Source: Allium sativum
Taxonomy: Eukaryota > Streptophyta > Magnoliopsida > Asparagales > Amaryllidaceae
Length of the DNA: 64,000 nucleotides
Reading direction: 5' to 3'
Assembly: GCA_030737875.1 (NCBI GenBank)
Contig: CM060912.1
Coordinates: forward strand, 209,759,231-209,823,230
Part shown: one piece after another, positions 1 to 10,055 of the stretch
How the letters are laid out: every line of letters begins with the position of its first letter
How positions within the stretch are numbered: the first letter of the stretch is position 1
The notes under the pieces: model-generated
Databases searched by the model: none
Told to the model about the DNA's origin: nothing
What the model saw: only the letters and a program-made list of their open reading frames with translations
Program-made: the position numbers and the translations under genes

Positions 1-213
1 ATTAAAAATATAATTTTTAACGTGTATATGAATAAAATAAATATCCATTTACAAATAAGACGATTTGTTTATGAACACCTATTTTACTGATATGGATTGG
101 GATGATAAATTTTACACATCGCCCAACTGCACGAATAAAATTCATTATTTGTTGATTGAAACCCCACACGGGTGTTGGGATGATATTTGACGTACACTAA
201 TCCCAACTGTTCG
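1..213 (+). repeat. Family B giant LTR (copy A), upstream part, interrupted
   Basis: This is the left visible part of a plus-strand family B LTR. It matches, in reverse complement, about 63060-63250 of the minus-strand B2 copies, including the cold spot around the phrase CCCCACACGGGTGTTGGGAT. The LTR resumes at 10341 after the chromovirus insertion. The start of the LTR lies outside the window; by comparison with the complete B2 LTRs about 2 kb is missing. Its end (14671) is B2-like, so this copy belongs nearer to B2 than to B1. Non-coding. Confidence 0.8.
209..213. repeat. Left target-site duplication of the chromovirus (GTTCG)
   Basis: GTTCG directly precedes the TG of the LTR at 214; GTTCA directly follows the CA at 10335. 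Four of five bases agree. The uninterrupted sister sequence near 22050 shows that the flanks join into one continuous B LTR, which supports a simple insertion here. Confidence 0.7.
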
Positions 214-1343
214 TGAAACACCCCACCTCCGTTAGGGTCACTCTCACGCAGGAATGCCCTAATTTTGGTGGAGGTTTATAAGTACAAGTCACAGATATAC
301 AAGACAGATATAAGAACACATATTTGTAAACAGCGGAAGAACAACAAACTTTTATTTCATAAAGTCAAATACGTGTTACAACAACATCCTTTCCAAAAAC
401 ATAGCATAACATTTTCATAATCTGTCTTGAGTACATGATTTAAAGAAGCATAAATAGAACATAGCTAAACTGCCAAAAGTCCCCATAGTGGATTGTCCAA
501 AGCCATAGTTCAAAACAGGAAAGTCCAAGCAATACATTTCTCTTCTTCAAGCTGGATGTCAAGGCTGATCAAGCTGCTGTGTTCCCTCCCTGAGGACCTG
601 GGGGGGGGGGGGAAACGGAAGAAAGAAGACGAAAGAAAAATAGAGTCAGATATAAAGCCTGAGTAAGTCTAGTACTACTTTGTCTATGAATAAAGAACTG
701 GGTATGATAAGTAATAACAAGAAGTGGGCAAACACCATAACTTGGTTAAGTTGTCTAGGGTCGAATATACTATCGTACCCCATGTTGATCTCTGAACCCA
801 TATACTAGTTTCCAAATTGGCACCCCATAATCAGGGTGATGTGATCCATTCTATGATGATCGGCTCCTATTCGCATAGTTACATGTGTCTTACGGCCCCC
901 GATGTCTGTAGTTACCTATGCTGGTCCCACCATGGGGTGTATCAAGTCCCATAGTGGCAACCCGACACAACCTTAGAGTGCACAGGTATGCTACTGGTGT
1001 CCAGTGCCTTATTTTTCTACTCCGGAGTGTGTGCACGCCCGCACTCCGTTAGATCCTACACTGCTACACCACCGCCGTCGCTTTGACCTCTTACAATCAG
1101 CCCAGTAATCGTGCCCCACCCTGCCTAGTTTCAGGGTATCCTGATACACCTTTTAGGGTTACTGCTGAAAAGGGTCCCCCGTTACTAGGTTTTCTATCTC
1201 TAGCCAACATGCTAAGTTGGTTAAGTGTTTCTAACCTAACCCCCACCAGTCCGTTTAGTTTAGCATGTTCCATTTTGATTAAGTCTTTAGTCCACTTAAT
1301 CCTAACAATCCTGACCCAGCCTTAATTGTCTTATTAAGGCCCT

Positions 1344-1432
1344 GACCTCTCACATTAGACAGGTATTGTTGTGGCTGCCTGTTGCCGGTTGGTTCCGGGC
1401 AGTCTTACGCCACAACTCAGTCTAACCTCGGG
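1344..1432 (-). other. Two-stem ~90-nt LTR motif, copy A1
   Basis: In the sense of the element (minus strand) it runs from GAGGTTAGACTG to TCTAATGTGAGAGGTC. Outer arms TTAGA/TCTAA and inner arms TTGTGG/CCACAA can pair around a GC-rich centre (CTGCCCGGAACC). It is followed after 18 bp by a second, diverged copy. Homologous copies occur at 17111-17321 and 27051-27145 in other LTR families. Confidence 0.7.
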
Positions 1433-1450
1433 TCCTTATTGGGCTCCATG

Positions 1451-1548
1451 TTTAACCTCTCACATTGGATAGGTATTGTTGTGACTACTGGACAGCCGGG
1501 CGGTTCCGGGCAGGTTTACATCACAACTCAATCCAACCTCGGGTTAAA
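1451..1548 (-). other. Two-stem ~90-nt LTR motif, copy A2
   Basis: Second copy of the motif. In element sense the outer arms are TTGGAT/ATCCAA and the inner arms TTGTGA/TCACAA, so both stems differ from copy A1 on both sides in a matching way. The outermost bases GTTTAACC and GGTTAAAC also pair. Function unknown. Confidence 0.7.
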
Positions 1549-3128
1549 CACATCGTATTTTCTACATTTACATATCTTGTCATTCTTCTTTATTTATATG
1601 TAAATATTTGCGGCCCATTATTAAGTAAATGGTGTAAAGGTTACACCAATCATGGGCCCAACCCATACTTGAACTTTGGGCCCTTCCATTTTATATTTTC
1701 ATTCATTAATTAATTTTAACCCAACGTTATTTTCCCCCGTTTTACACGTCCGTTCATATATATTGGGCTTAGCCTTTTAAAGCCCAATTTAGCCATGCGA
1801 AAGGGGAGGCTTAAAGCGTGATTACATACACAAAGAGGGGAAGGTGAGCGTATGAACTTGCAATATGACGATGGGAATAAAAAATAGAAACTGGTGTACT
1901 TGCATAGTGGTAACATAGGTGACATGAATCAAAGCATGTGAACTTGCATAGGTTTAACTACAACATGAACCTATATTCTTATTTAGGCATATTGTCAAAC
2001 ATAAGCATGGCATAAATACTGCTAGCATAAACATGGCATAATGTCAAACATAAGCATGGCATAAATATTTCTAGCATAAACATAAACAAGTCATGTTCAT
2101 AAGGTTTCTACATGTTTACAAAGGGATACTTTGTTACTAGCACAAAAGGCATAATTCAACTTAATCATGATTTAAGTCTAATTACATAACAATGGTATAA
2201 ACATCCTTATGCATAAATATTCCTAATCATGGTGTTTGCTTTAAACTTGCAAAAAGGGGATTTTTGAGTCCAACCTAGCCATGTCTCACATATGTCATTT
2301 AACAACATAGAACTATCATGGATTTCAATTATATCTAATATTATTCATAGCCTAGCCATAAATTTGCAAAAACATGACTTAATACATGGATTATGGTGTC
2401 AAAATTCCAACATAGTTCCATATGAACTATAACAACCAAACTTGTTCAATTACTTGCAAAATGGTTTATGCACAAAATATACATCATGATAGCATAATAA
2501 CAAAGCCCCAAACTCGCATGAATTTCAATCAACTACATACATGTAGCTTCAACATAGATTACACAATTTGCGCAATATTCCAAACGTATATTTGCATAGA
2601 ACTACCGCATGTAGTTCTTTATAATTGAATGACATAATCCAAACGTATATAAATTGATAAGAACGCACAAATATGAAATACTTCCATTGCCACAATTCAA
2701 GCATACACATCAACACAGTTGTTTATTTATACCAAAGTAATACTCTACTTACAATGGTTGCGGCGAATTCTCTAATTAAGAGATATGATTCTTTTGTTGA
2801 ATTGATTGGCTTTAGGTTGCTTGAATTTGCTTTAAGCTTTAGAACTTTCTTCCTAATTCCCTCTCTAGTTGGCGGCTACTCTTTGTCGTTCCTCAGCAAC
2901 ATGGCGGCTATGTTCTTAATTTGAATGAATAGATTAGGGTTTAGTCTAGGGTTGTTTATATAGAGGTTAGGAATTGATTAGGACCATTGATGTTGCTAGG
3001 TTAGATCATAGCCATTCATTAGGAAGAGAGACCAATAAAAACTTGCCACCTAGCCCTAGTGACAAAGCAGACCACAGAAATTCGACCACACACCGACCTG
3101 GCCAGCCAGGTTGACTGGGCTCGACCAG

Positions 3129-3201
3129 GTCGATACCCCTGTCGACAGGGCTGTCGACAGCCTTGTCGACATGGGTAGCCCAGGTCGACAGCCCAGTCGA
3201 C
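3129..3201. repeat. 12-bp-period GTCGAC palindrome cluster
   Basis: GTCGAT at 3129 and GTCGAC at 3141, 3153, 3165, 3184 and 3196; the spacing is 12 bp except one step of 19. The flanks are GC-rich (AGGGCT, AGCCTT, AGCCCA) in an AT-rich LTR. In element sense it lies about 280-350 nt from the LTR start, i.e. in U3. The same cluster is at 9983-10055 in the other LTR. Confidence 0.85.
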
Positions 3202-3481
3202 CTGGGTGGCCCAGGCGGGTGTTCTTCCACCCTGGCCCAATGGGCCCCACTTCGGAATATTTAATTATTTAATTCTGTTTGAATTTTTAAATTTAATTTA
3301 AAACTTCCGAAGGCCATATCTTCTTCATACGGACTCCGTTTTTCGAAAACTCGGACTCTATTTCGCGTATTTTTCCGAGACGAACGCAATGGCGTATCCC
3401 GTTTCCCTTAGTTCTTTGATTTGAATTTGATTATACTTTAATTCATAAATTTCACAGTTATTGAATTTTCGGGGTGTTACA

Positions 3482-3494
3482 TTCTCACCCACTT
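3482..3494 (-). other. Polypurine tract of the chromovirus
   Basis: On the minus strand AAGTGGGTGAGAA directly precedes the LTR TGTAACACCCC. It follows GGGGACGAAATCC, the usual pre-PPT signature of plant chromoviruses. It would prime plus-strand DNA synthesis. Confidence 0.85.
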
Positions 3495-4061
3495 AAAAGG
3501 ATTTCGTCCCCGAAATCTTCAAGTTAGGAGGAATGTATATCCTAACATCCAATCATCCATCTACTCATCCATCAAACACGAGCATCCATTGTCCTTAAAA
3601 GACTTCTAATGCTTCATGATCATATGCAAAGTGTGTGTGTACATGTACTTATCTAATGCAAAATCAGGCGGTCTACTGATTCAGTTGACCTCCTTAATGC
3701 GAATTATGTAAGTGCCATGAATCCATTATGTATGCAAATTTTCCTATTCTTGATTCTACATGAGTGCACAATCATTCAATACAAATGCAGCATCCACATG
3801 ACAACACATTAAAGTTCAATCACATATACGAATACAAACATATATGCATATGCAATATGAAGTGACTGAGCCGATCTAAAACCTAGATTGTGTGTGTATA
3901 TGCAACCACGAGCAACCACTAGCAATCACTTGCAACCACTTGCAACCATCATCCATAACATGTTTCAACTACATGTTTCAACTACATGTTTCCATCCAAA
4001 GGGTTTCTACCTAAAAGATACGGTCGAGGAAATATACCTAAAAGATAGATAAAAGCGCAAC
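3495..4061 (-). other. Chromovirus 3' untranslated interior with short tandem repeats
   Basis: About 570 bp between the chromodomain reading frame and the PPT. No coding potential seen. It holds a degenerate 9-10-bp repeat (GCAACCACT-like, about 3902-3950, roughly five units) and a repeated CATGTTTCAACTA block near 3960-3990. Confidence 0.6.
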
Positions 4062-4394
4062 TTAAGGAAAAGGAAAGATCAAGGATGTACCCTCGAACAG
4101 AAAAGGGTAGGCTGTACGGATTCTAGCTTCAGTTTCCCAAGTCGCGTCTTCCTCGGCGTCGCTCCACTGAACTTTGACGAGCTTGACTTCGTGGTTGCGT
4201 AGCTTCTTTATTTCCGTTCCTAAGATGCGGGTTGGAACCCTTCTTATGGTTGCTTCGCGTTCCACTTCGGCCTCTTCGAGGATATTTGGCTCTACCACTT
4301 CAGCAGACTCATGTAGACATTTTCGGAGATGTGAAACGTGAAAAACGTTGTGGACTCCAGCCAACTTCTCGGGTAGCTCTAATCTATAGGACAT
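4062..4394 (-). pseudogene. Integrase C-terminal tail with chromodomain (fragment)
   Basis: A 110-residue open frame that matches the C-terminal end of a chromovirus Pol. It starts inside the integrase GPY/F-like region (YRLELPEKLAGVHNVFHVS, then LRKCL) and continues into a chromodomain (RILGTEIKKLRN, VKVQWS, ATWETEARIR, YPFLF). In intact elements this tail directs integration towards particular chromatin. Here nothing upstream supplies the catalytic core: homology stops near 4410, just before an in-frame stop. The ATG at 4394 is probably only an internal Met of the former polyprotein, so this is best read as a remnant. The family is recognised from conserved residues; a profile search would settle the clade. 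Confidence 0.85.
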
Positions 4395-4789
4395 TTTCCC
4401 AATTGTTCCTATCTAAAGGTATAGCCGAATGAAGCAAGTAAAAACTTTGTGCCCATTAGGCAATGTCGAAACTGGAAATCTATGCCACATATATATTGAT
4501 TAGGAGAAGAACTCCCTAAGCATCAGCCCCGAAGACCGAAATCAACATCAGACTGACACCCAAAGAGTTACTCAACCCAACCACCATATATGATTCTAGG
4601 CAACTAAGCATGATGGACTCCTTTTAGGTCACAAGGGAGTCCCTTCCTAAGACCAATCTGTATCCTATAAAACCCAAAAACTTTAGTCAAACCAATGAAC
4701 ACCCTCGAGTCCCAACATGTGTTACTAACAGATGAGTCATACTCCCTATGGGGTTTGCACCAGAAATTGGATTGAGAATGGGACCGAGA
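4395..4789 (-). other. Filler segment between two integrase tails, partly family B LTR-like
   Basis: No reading frame of note. About 4490-4570 resembles a module of family B LTRs (compare 12440-12510 and 43730-43800): the pieces AACATCAGA, CCCCGAAG and AACTCCC keep order and spacing, roughly three quarters identical by eye. It is in the same sense as the chromovirus. The remainder is unassigned. Confidence 0.5.
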
Positions 4790-5015
4790 GGATATACTCT
4801 TAAGAAGAGATATTATGCACGAATCTAGTCTTCAATCTTCTAAGTCGCATTTCTTGAGCTTAACTCCATTATGCTTTGTCCGTCTTTAACTTCACAATTT
4901 CGTAGCTTCTTAATTCTTGTTTCCAAAATATGAGTTGGAACCTATTTCTCGTTACTCTTTCACTTATTCTCCTCCTAGTATACTTGGCTCAAGCCTAACT
5001 GCGTACTCATGGTTC
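4790..5015 (-). pseudogene. Second, decayed copy of the integrase tail/chromodomain
   Basis: Aligns over about 200 bp with 4085-4320: shared blocks include AAGTCGC, CGTAGCTTCTT, GTTGGAACC and TTGGCTC in the same order and spacing. It carries several stops and indels when read in the frame of the intact copy, and has lost much similarity at the 5' end of the chromodomain. It sits upstream (in element sense) of the better copy, so the element has two tails of different ages. Probably the product of recombination between two related elements. Confidence 0.7.
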
Positions 5016-5166
5016 CATGCAAGCTCTCCAAAATTCATTAGTGAATCTTGGATCTTGTTCACTTACTAGAAGGTATTCCACATAGATGAATCATCTCTTG
5101 AAAATAAACAAATGTCAACTATGTTGCCAAATGTACTTACTAAGGTGATTCTTTACAACTCATGCA
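5016..5166 (-). other. Unassigned chromovirus interior
   Basis: About 150 bp between the decayed second integrase tail and the broken RT start. I see no conserved protein motif. It marks the junction where most of pol was lost. Confidence 0.4.
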
Positions 5167-5217
5167 TCAGCGAAATGAACCTTCAGCCTTAGTGGCGAAC
5201 ACTACTGGAGCGCCCTA
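5167..5217 (-). pseudogene. RT remnant after a nonsense codon
   Basis: The main frame ends with TAG at 5215-5217 at the place where chromovirus RTs usually have Trp in the Ser-Glu-Trp-Gly-Ala-Pro motif. The same frame then continues with GAPVVFATKAEGSFR, clearly the next RT residues, before a second stop. After that RT homology vanishes. So the RT is broken first by a point nonsense change and then by loss of the core. Confidence 0.8.
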
Positions 5218-6876
5218 TTCTGAAATGCTCCTCCTAATGAACCCCCCTTTTTTTTTTAGAAGCTCTTTAATCTGTTTACTGAGCTCTTCCCTTTCTCGTG
5301 GAGCCATGTGTCTAACGGGCAACGCAACGGGCTTTACATTATCTACAAGATATATGCGGAAGTCTATTTCCCGCTTCGGAGGCAAGCCCTTCACCTCTTC
5401 AAAGACATCCGGATATTCCCGGACCACTCTAACTGATTTCAAATTTTCAACAGAGGCATCTAGCGATTCAAGGTAACTAAGCATAACCGCATACGAGGGA
5501 TTACAAGAAATTTCCAAAGTATTACCGAGCTGGGTTAGGAGCCTAACAACCCTTTTCTCACAATCAAGGATGGCCCCATTACGGGATAGCCAATCCATAC
5601 CCAAAATCAAACCATACCCCGAAAAGCCCAAAACAAAGGCACTACATTGAAATTCAACACTTAGGATATAAATTTTCAAATCCAAACAGATCATAGACAA
5701 ATGAGCTGGGCCCCCAATTGGGTTTGAAACAATTAAGGGGTCCTCTACCATACTAGTTTTTAGGTGCAGAGATTCTACTAAAGCAGACGAGATAAAGGAG
5801 TGTGATGCGCCAGAATCAAATAAAGTGCGAACGGGGTGATCATAAAGATAAACTACACTTTCTACAGAAGTATTTATACCTCGCTGTTGCAATGGTGGCG
5901 CTTCTAGCACATGAACCTGTGCCCCTGGGGTGGATCCAGTCCTCTGCCCCTGTCCTCGTTTCTTTGGGCAGTCCTTCGCCCTATGGCCCGTCTCACCGCA
6001 AGAAAAGCACCCACCATTCTCCTTGGCCTTCTTTTTCCGGCAGTCCTTTACTAAGTGCCCTACTTTGCCACAGAAATTGCACGTCCTCTTCTCTTTGTTG
6101 CCTTCCCCGCCTTTTTTAAAGTCTGTCTTCTTAGGTTGCAAACCCTCTTTCTTCCTTTGAGAGCTTTCTGCCTTTGTCTCCTTCTTGCCCTTATCCTCTT
6201 CATTCAGCAATGCCATTTGCACCAATCTTTCATACGTGGCTCCCATGGGTATATGGGTCATGGCCAAACTGTGTAATGGCTCATTCAACCCTTTGACGAA
6301 ACGGAGAGCCTTCTTGTGCGGGGTATTGACTAGGTCAAGCCCAAACCTAGCCAGCTCATCGAACTGATTCACATACTCTCTGACTGTCTTGTCCCCTTGC
6401 TTAAGAAATAAGAATTTTTCCAACTGCAAACTTCTTTCCGCATCTGAGAGAAATTTGGTCTCAAACCTAGCCCTAAAGTCCTCCCATGTCTCCACTGGTC
6501 TTTCAGCATTAGTGACTTCCCACCAGTAGGAAGCCTCGCCCTTCAATAGCCATACTGCCAGTTGTACTTTTTGTCTATCCTCTACCTCAAAGATGATGAA
6601 TAGGTCCTCCGTTTCTTTCAGCCAATTCCTAGCTGCTACGAAGGACTCAGTTCCATGGAAATCCCTTCCTCCCATAGCTTTAAAATCTTTACATATCTTA
6701 GCAAAAGTGTTTCCCCGAGGAGGAGGTGGAGGAAAAGGTGCCACTGCGGCTGGATGATTTCCTTCCGCTGGGGGAGGAGGAATGGTAGGACCTGGCTGAG
6801 TGGCCCTTGCTTCTAAGAACCGTCTAAACCAACCAGGTATTGGCACCCCTTCCGGCAAGTTAAGTTCTTGGGACAT
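5215..6876 (-). CDS. gag-pro: Gag-protease-RT N-terminus polyprotein (truncated)
   Basis: 553 codons, starting at the first Met (MSQELNLPEG) and ending at the TAG described above. Residues about 55-230 are a retrotransposon Gag capsid domain (WLKETEDLF, ASYWWE, WEDFRARFETKFL, EYVNQFDELARF). Two CCHC zinc knuckles follow: C266-C269-H274-C279 and C290-C293-H298-C303, for RNA binding. An aspartic protease domain comes next, with catalytic DSGA at 354-357 and ILGMDWL at 424-430. Residues about 485-553 are the RT start (VFEEVKGLPP, GFIRRSIS). Two extra residues (KKKGG) come from an A10-G6 homopolymer run around 5240. Gag and protease look intact, so capsid protein could still be made; RT, RNase H and integrase could not. 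An N-terminal proline-rich stretch (33-53) is low complexity. Confidence 0.92.
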   Translation of the reverse strand: MSQELNLPEGVPIPGWFRRFLEARATQPGPTIPPPPAEGNHPAAVAPFPPPPPRGNTFAKICKDFKAMGGRDFHGTESFVAARNWLKETEDLFIIFEVEDRQKVQLAVWLLKGEASYWWEVTNAERPVETWEDFRARFETKFLSDAERSLQLEKFLFLKQGDKTVREYVNQFDELARFGLDLVNTPHKKALRFVKGLNEPLHSLAMTHIPMGATYERLVQMALLNEEDKGKKETKAESSQRKKEGLQPKKTDFKKGGEGNKEKRTCNFCGKVGHLVKDCRKKKAKENGGCFSCGETGHRAKDCPKKRGQGQRTGSTPGAQVHVLEAPPLQQRGINTSVESVVYLYDHPVRTLFDSGASHSFISSALVESLHLKTSMVEDPLIVSNPIGGPAHLSMICLDLKIYILSVEFQCSAFVLGFSGYGLILGMDWLSRNGAILDCEKRVVRLLTQLGNTLEISCNPSYAVMLSYLESLDASVENLKSVRVVREYPDVFEEVKGLPPKREIDFRIYLVDNVKPVALPVRHMAPREREELSKQIKELLKKKGGFIRRSISE

Positions 6877-7050
6877 GCTGAAACAAAAAGGATAGATTCA
6901 AAACGAAGGATAAGAGATAGTTCCTATGGCTTTGGGGAGTGGCCTTTGCCTTTTAGAAAATAATATTTTTCTTTTAAAAATGCTTCTTTAAATTTCCTTT
7001 TTGAAAATATTTTTTTTTTCAAAAGTTTTTATCTTATCTGGTAAACCTAT
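6877..7050 (-). other. Chromovirus untranslated leader
   Basis: About 170 bp between the PBS and the Gag start. It holds a T-rich run on the plus strand (7009-7019) and no reading frame. Packaging signals would be expected here in the family but I cannot identify one. Confidence 0.5.
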
Positions 7051-7062
7051 GCTCTGATACCA
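7051..7062 (-). other. Primer-binding site, initiator Met tRNA
   Basis: The minus strand reads TGGTATCAGAGC two bases after the LTR end, the exact complement to the 3' end of plant initiator-Met tRNA used by most chromoviruses. The following bases ATAGGTTTA resemble those after the PBS of elements B and C. Confidence 0.95.
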
Positions 7063-8197
7063 AGTGAAACACCCCACCTCCGTTAGGGTCACTCTCACGC
7101 AGGAATGCCCTAATTTTGGTGGAGGTTTATAAGTACAAGTCACAGATATACAAGACAGATATAAGAACACATATTTGTAAACAGCGGAAGAACAACAAAC
7201 TTTTATTTCATAAAGTCAAATACGTGTTACAACAACATCCTTTCCAAAAACATAGCATAACATTTTCATAATCTGTCTTGAGTACATGATTTAAAGAAGC
7301 ATAAATAGAACATAGCTAAACTGCCAAAAGTCCCCATAGTGGATTGTCCAAAGCCATAGTTCAAAACAGGAAAGTCCAAGCAATACATTTCTCTTCTTCA
7401 AGCTGGATGTCAAGGCTGATCAAGCTGCTGTGTTCCCTCCCTGAGGACCTGGGGGGGGGGGGGGGGGAACGGAAGAAAGAAGACGAAAGAAAAATAGAGT
7501 CAGACATAAAGCCTGAGTAAGTCTAGTACTACTTTGTCTATGAATAAAGAACTGGGTATGATAAGTAATAACAAGAAGTGGGCAAACACCATAACTTGGT
7601 TAAGTTGTCTAGGGTCGAATATACTATCGTACCCCATGTTGATCTCTGAACCCATATACTAGTTTCCAAATTGGCACCCCATAATCAGGGTGATGTGATC
7701 CATTCTATGATGATCGGCTCCTATTCGCATAGTTACATGTGTCTTACGGCCCCCGATGTCTGTAGTTACCTATGCTGGTCCCACCATGGGGTGTATCAAG
7801 TCCCATAGTGGCAACCCGACACAACCTTAGAGTGCACAGGTATGCTACTGGTGTCCAGTGCCTTATTTTTCTGCTCCGGAGTGTGTGCACGCCCGCACTC
7901 CGTTAGAACCTACACTGCTACACCACCGCCGTCGCTTTGACCTCTTACAATCAGCCCAGTAATCGTGCCCCACCCTGCCTAGTTTCAGGGTATCCTGATA
8001 CACCTTTTAGGGTTACTGCTGAAAAGGGTCCCCCGTTACTAGGTTTTCTATCTCTAGCCAACATGCTAAGTTGGTTAAGTGTTTCTAACCTAACCCCCAC
8101 CAGTCCGTTTAGTTTAGCATGTTCCATTTTGATTAAGTCTTTAGTCCACTTAATCCTAACAATCCTGACCTAGCCTTAATTGTCTTATTAAGGCCCT

Positions 8198-8286
8198 GAC
8201 CTCTCACATTAGACAGGTATTGTTGTGGCTGCCTGTTGCCGGTTGGTTCCGGACAGTCTTACGCCACAACTCAGTCTAACCTCGGG
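8198..8286 (-). other. Two-stem ~90-nt LTR motif (5' LTR, first copy)
   Basis: Same as 1344-1432 apart from one base (GGACAGTC in place of GGGCAGTC). Confidence 0.7.
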
Positions 8287-8304
8287 TCCTTATTGGGCTC
8301 CATG

Positions 8305-8402
8305 TTTAACCTCTCACATTGGATAGGTATTGTTGTGACTACTGGACAGCCGGGCGGTTCCGGGCAGGTTTACATCACAACTCAATCCAACATCGGGTTA
8401 AA
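8305..8402 (-). other. Two-stem ~90-nt LTR motif (5' LTR, second copy)
   Basis: Same as 1451-1548 apart from one base (AACATCGGG in place of AACCTCGGG). Confidence 0.7.
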
Positions 8403-9982
8403 CACATCGTATTTTCTACATTTACATATCTTGTCATTCTTCTTTATTTATATGTAAATATTTGCGGCCCATTATTAAGTAAATGGTGTAAAGGTTACAC
8501 CAATCATGGGCCCAACCCATACTTGAACTTTGGGCCCTTCCATTTTATATTTTCATTCATTAATTAATTTTAACCCAACGTTATTTTCCCCCGTTTTACA
8601 CGTCCGTTCATATATATTGGGCTTAGCCTTTTAAAGCCCAATTTAGCCATGCGAAAGGAGAGGCTTAAAGCGTGATTACATACACAAAGAGGGGAAGGTG
8701 AGCGTATGAACTTGCAATATGACGATGGGAATAAAAAATAGAAACTGGTGTACTTGCATAGTGGTAACATAGGTGACATGAATCAAAGCATGTGAACTTG
8801 CATAGGTTTAACTACAACATGAACCTATATTCTTATTTAGGCATATTGTCAAACATAAGCATGGCATAAATACTGCTAGCATAAACATGGCATAATGTCA
8901 AACATAAGCATGGCATAAATATTTCTAGCATAAACATAAACAAGTCATGTTCATAAGGTTTCTACATGTTTACAAAGGGATACTTTGTTACTAGCACAAA
9001 AGGCATAATTCAACTTAATCATGATTTAAGTCTAATTACATAACAATGGTATAAACATCCTTATGCATAAATATTCCTAATCATGGTGTTTGCTTTAAAC
9101 TTGCAAAAAGGGGATTTTTGAGTCCAACCTAGCCATGTCTCACATATGTCATTTAACAACATAGAACTATCATGGATTTCAATTATATCTAATATTATTC
9201 ATAGCCTAGCCATAAATTTGCAAAAACATGACTTAATACATGGATTATGGTGTCAAAATTCCAACATAGTTCCATATGAACTATAACAACCAAACTTGTT
9301 CAATTACTTGCAAAATGGTTTATGCACAAAATATACATCATGATAGCATAATAACAAAGCCCCAAACTCGCATGAATTTCAATCAACTACATACATGTAG
9401 CTTCAACATAGATTACACAATTTGCGCAATATTCCAAACGTATATTTGCATAGAACTACCGCATGTAGTTCTTTATAATTGAATGACATAATCCAAACGT
9501 ATATAAATTGATAAGAACGCACAAATATGAAATACTTCCATTGCCACAATTCAAGCATACACATCAACACAGTTGTTTATTTATACCAAAGTAATACTCT
9601 ACTTACAATTGTTGCGGCGAATTCTCTAATTAAGAGATATGATTCTTTTGTTGAATTGATTGGCTTTAGGTTGCTTGAATTTGCTTTAAGCTTTAGAACT
9701 TTCTTCCTAATTCCCTCTCTAGTTGGCGGCTACTCTTTGTCGTTCCTCAGCAACATGGCGGCTATGTTCTTAATTTGAATGAATAGATTAGGGTTTAGTC
9801 TAGGGTTGTTTATATAGAGGTTAGGAATTGATTAGGACCATTGATGTTGCTAGGTTAGATCATAGCCATTCATTAGGAAGAGAGACCAATAAAAACTTGC
9901 CACCTAGCCCTAGTGACAAAGCAGACCACAGAAATTCGACCACACACCGACCTGGCCAGCCAGGTTGACTGGGCTCGACCAG

Positions 9983-10055
9983 GTCGATACCCCTGTCGAC
10001 AGGGCTGTCGACAGCCCTGTCGACATGGGTAGCCCAGGTCGACAGCCCAGTCGAC
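9983..10055. repeat. 12-bp-period GTCGAC cluster (5' LTR)
   Basis: GTCGAT at 9983 and GTCGAC at 9995, 10007, 10019, 10038 and 10050. Differs from the left LTR by one base (CCCT for CCTT), which leaves the palindromes untouched. Confidence 0.85.

Larger units (their letters stand above)
214..3481 (-). repeat. Chromovirus 3' LTR (left copy)
   Basis: 3268 bp, TG...CA bounded, nearly identical to 7065-10335. By eye I count nine substitutions plus a homopolymer length difference (13 G at 600-612 here against 17 G at 7451-7467). With so few differences the insertion is young. The LTR contains a pair of ~90-bp stem motifs (1344-1548) and a 12-bp-period GTCGAC cluster (3129-3201). Short reading frames in it have no recognisable product. 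Confidence 0.95.

Noticed and set aside
1083..2924. Several 60-85-codon frames within the chromovirus LTR (repeated at 7937-9778)
   Set aside because: LTR sequence without recognisable proteins; identical in both LTRs only because the LTRs are identical.
5162..5476. Plus-strand reading frames antisense to gag-pro (also 5802-6367)
   Set aside because: They mirror the conserved gag-pro codons on the other strand; no domain of their own.
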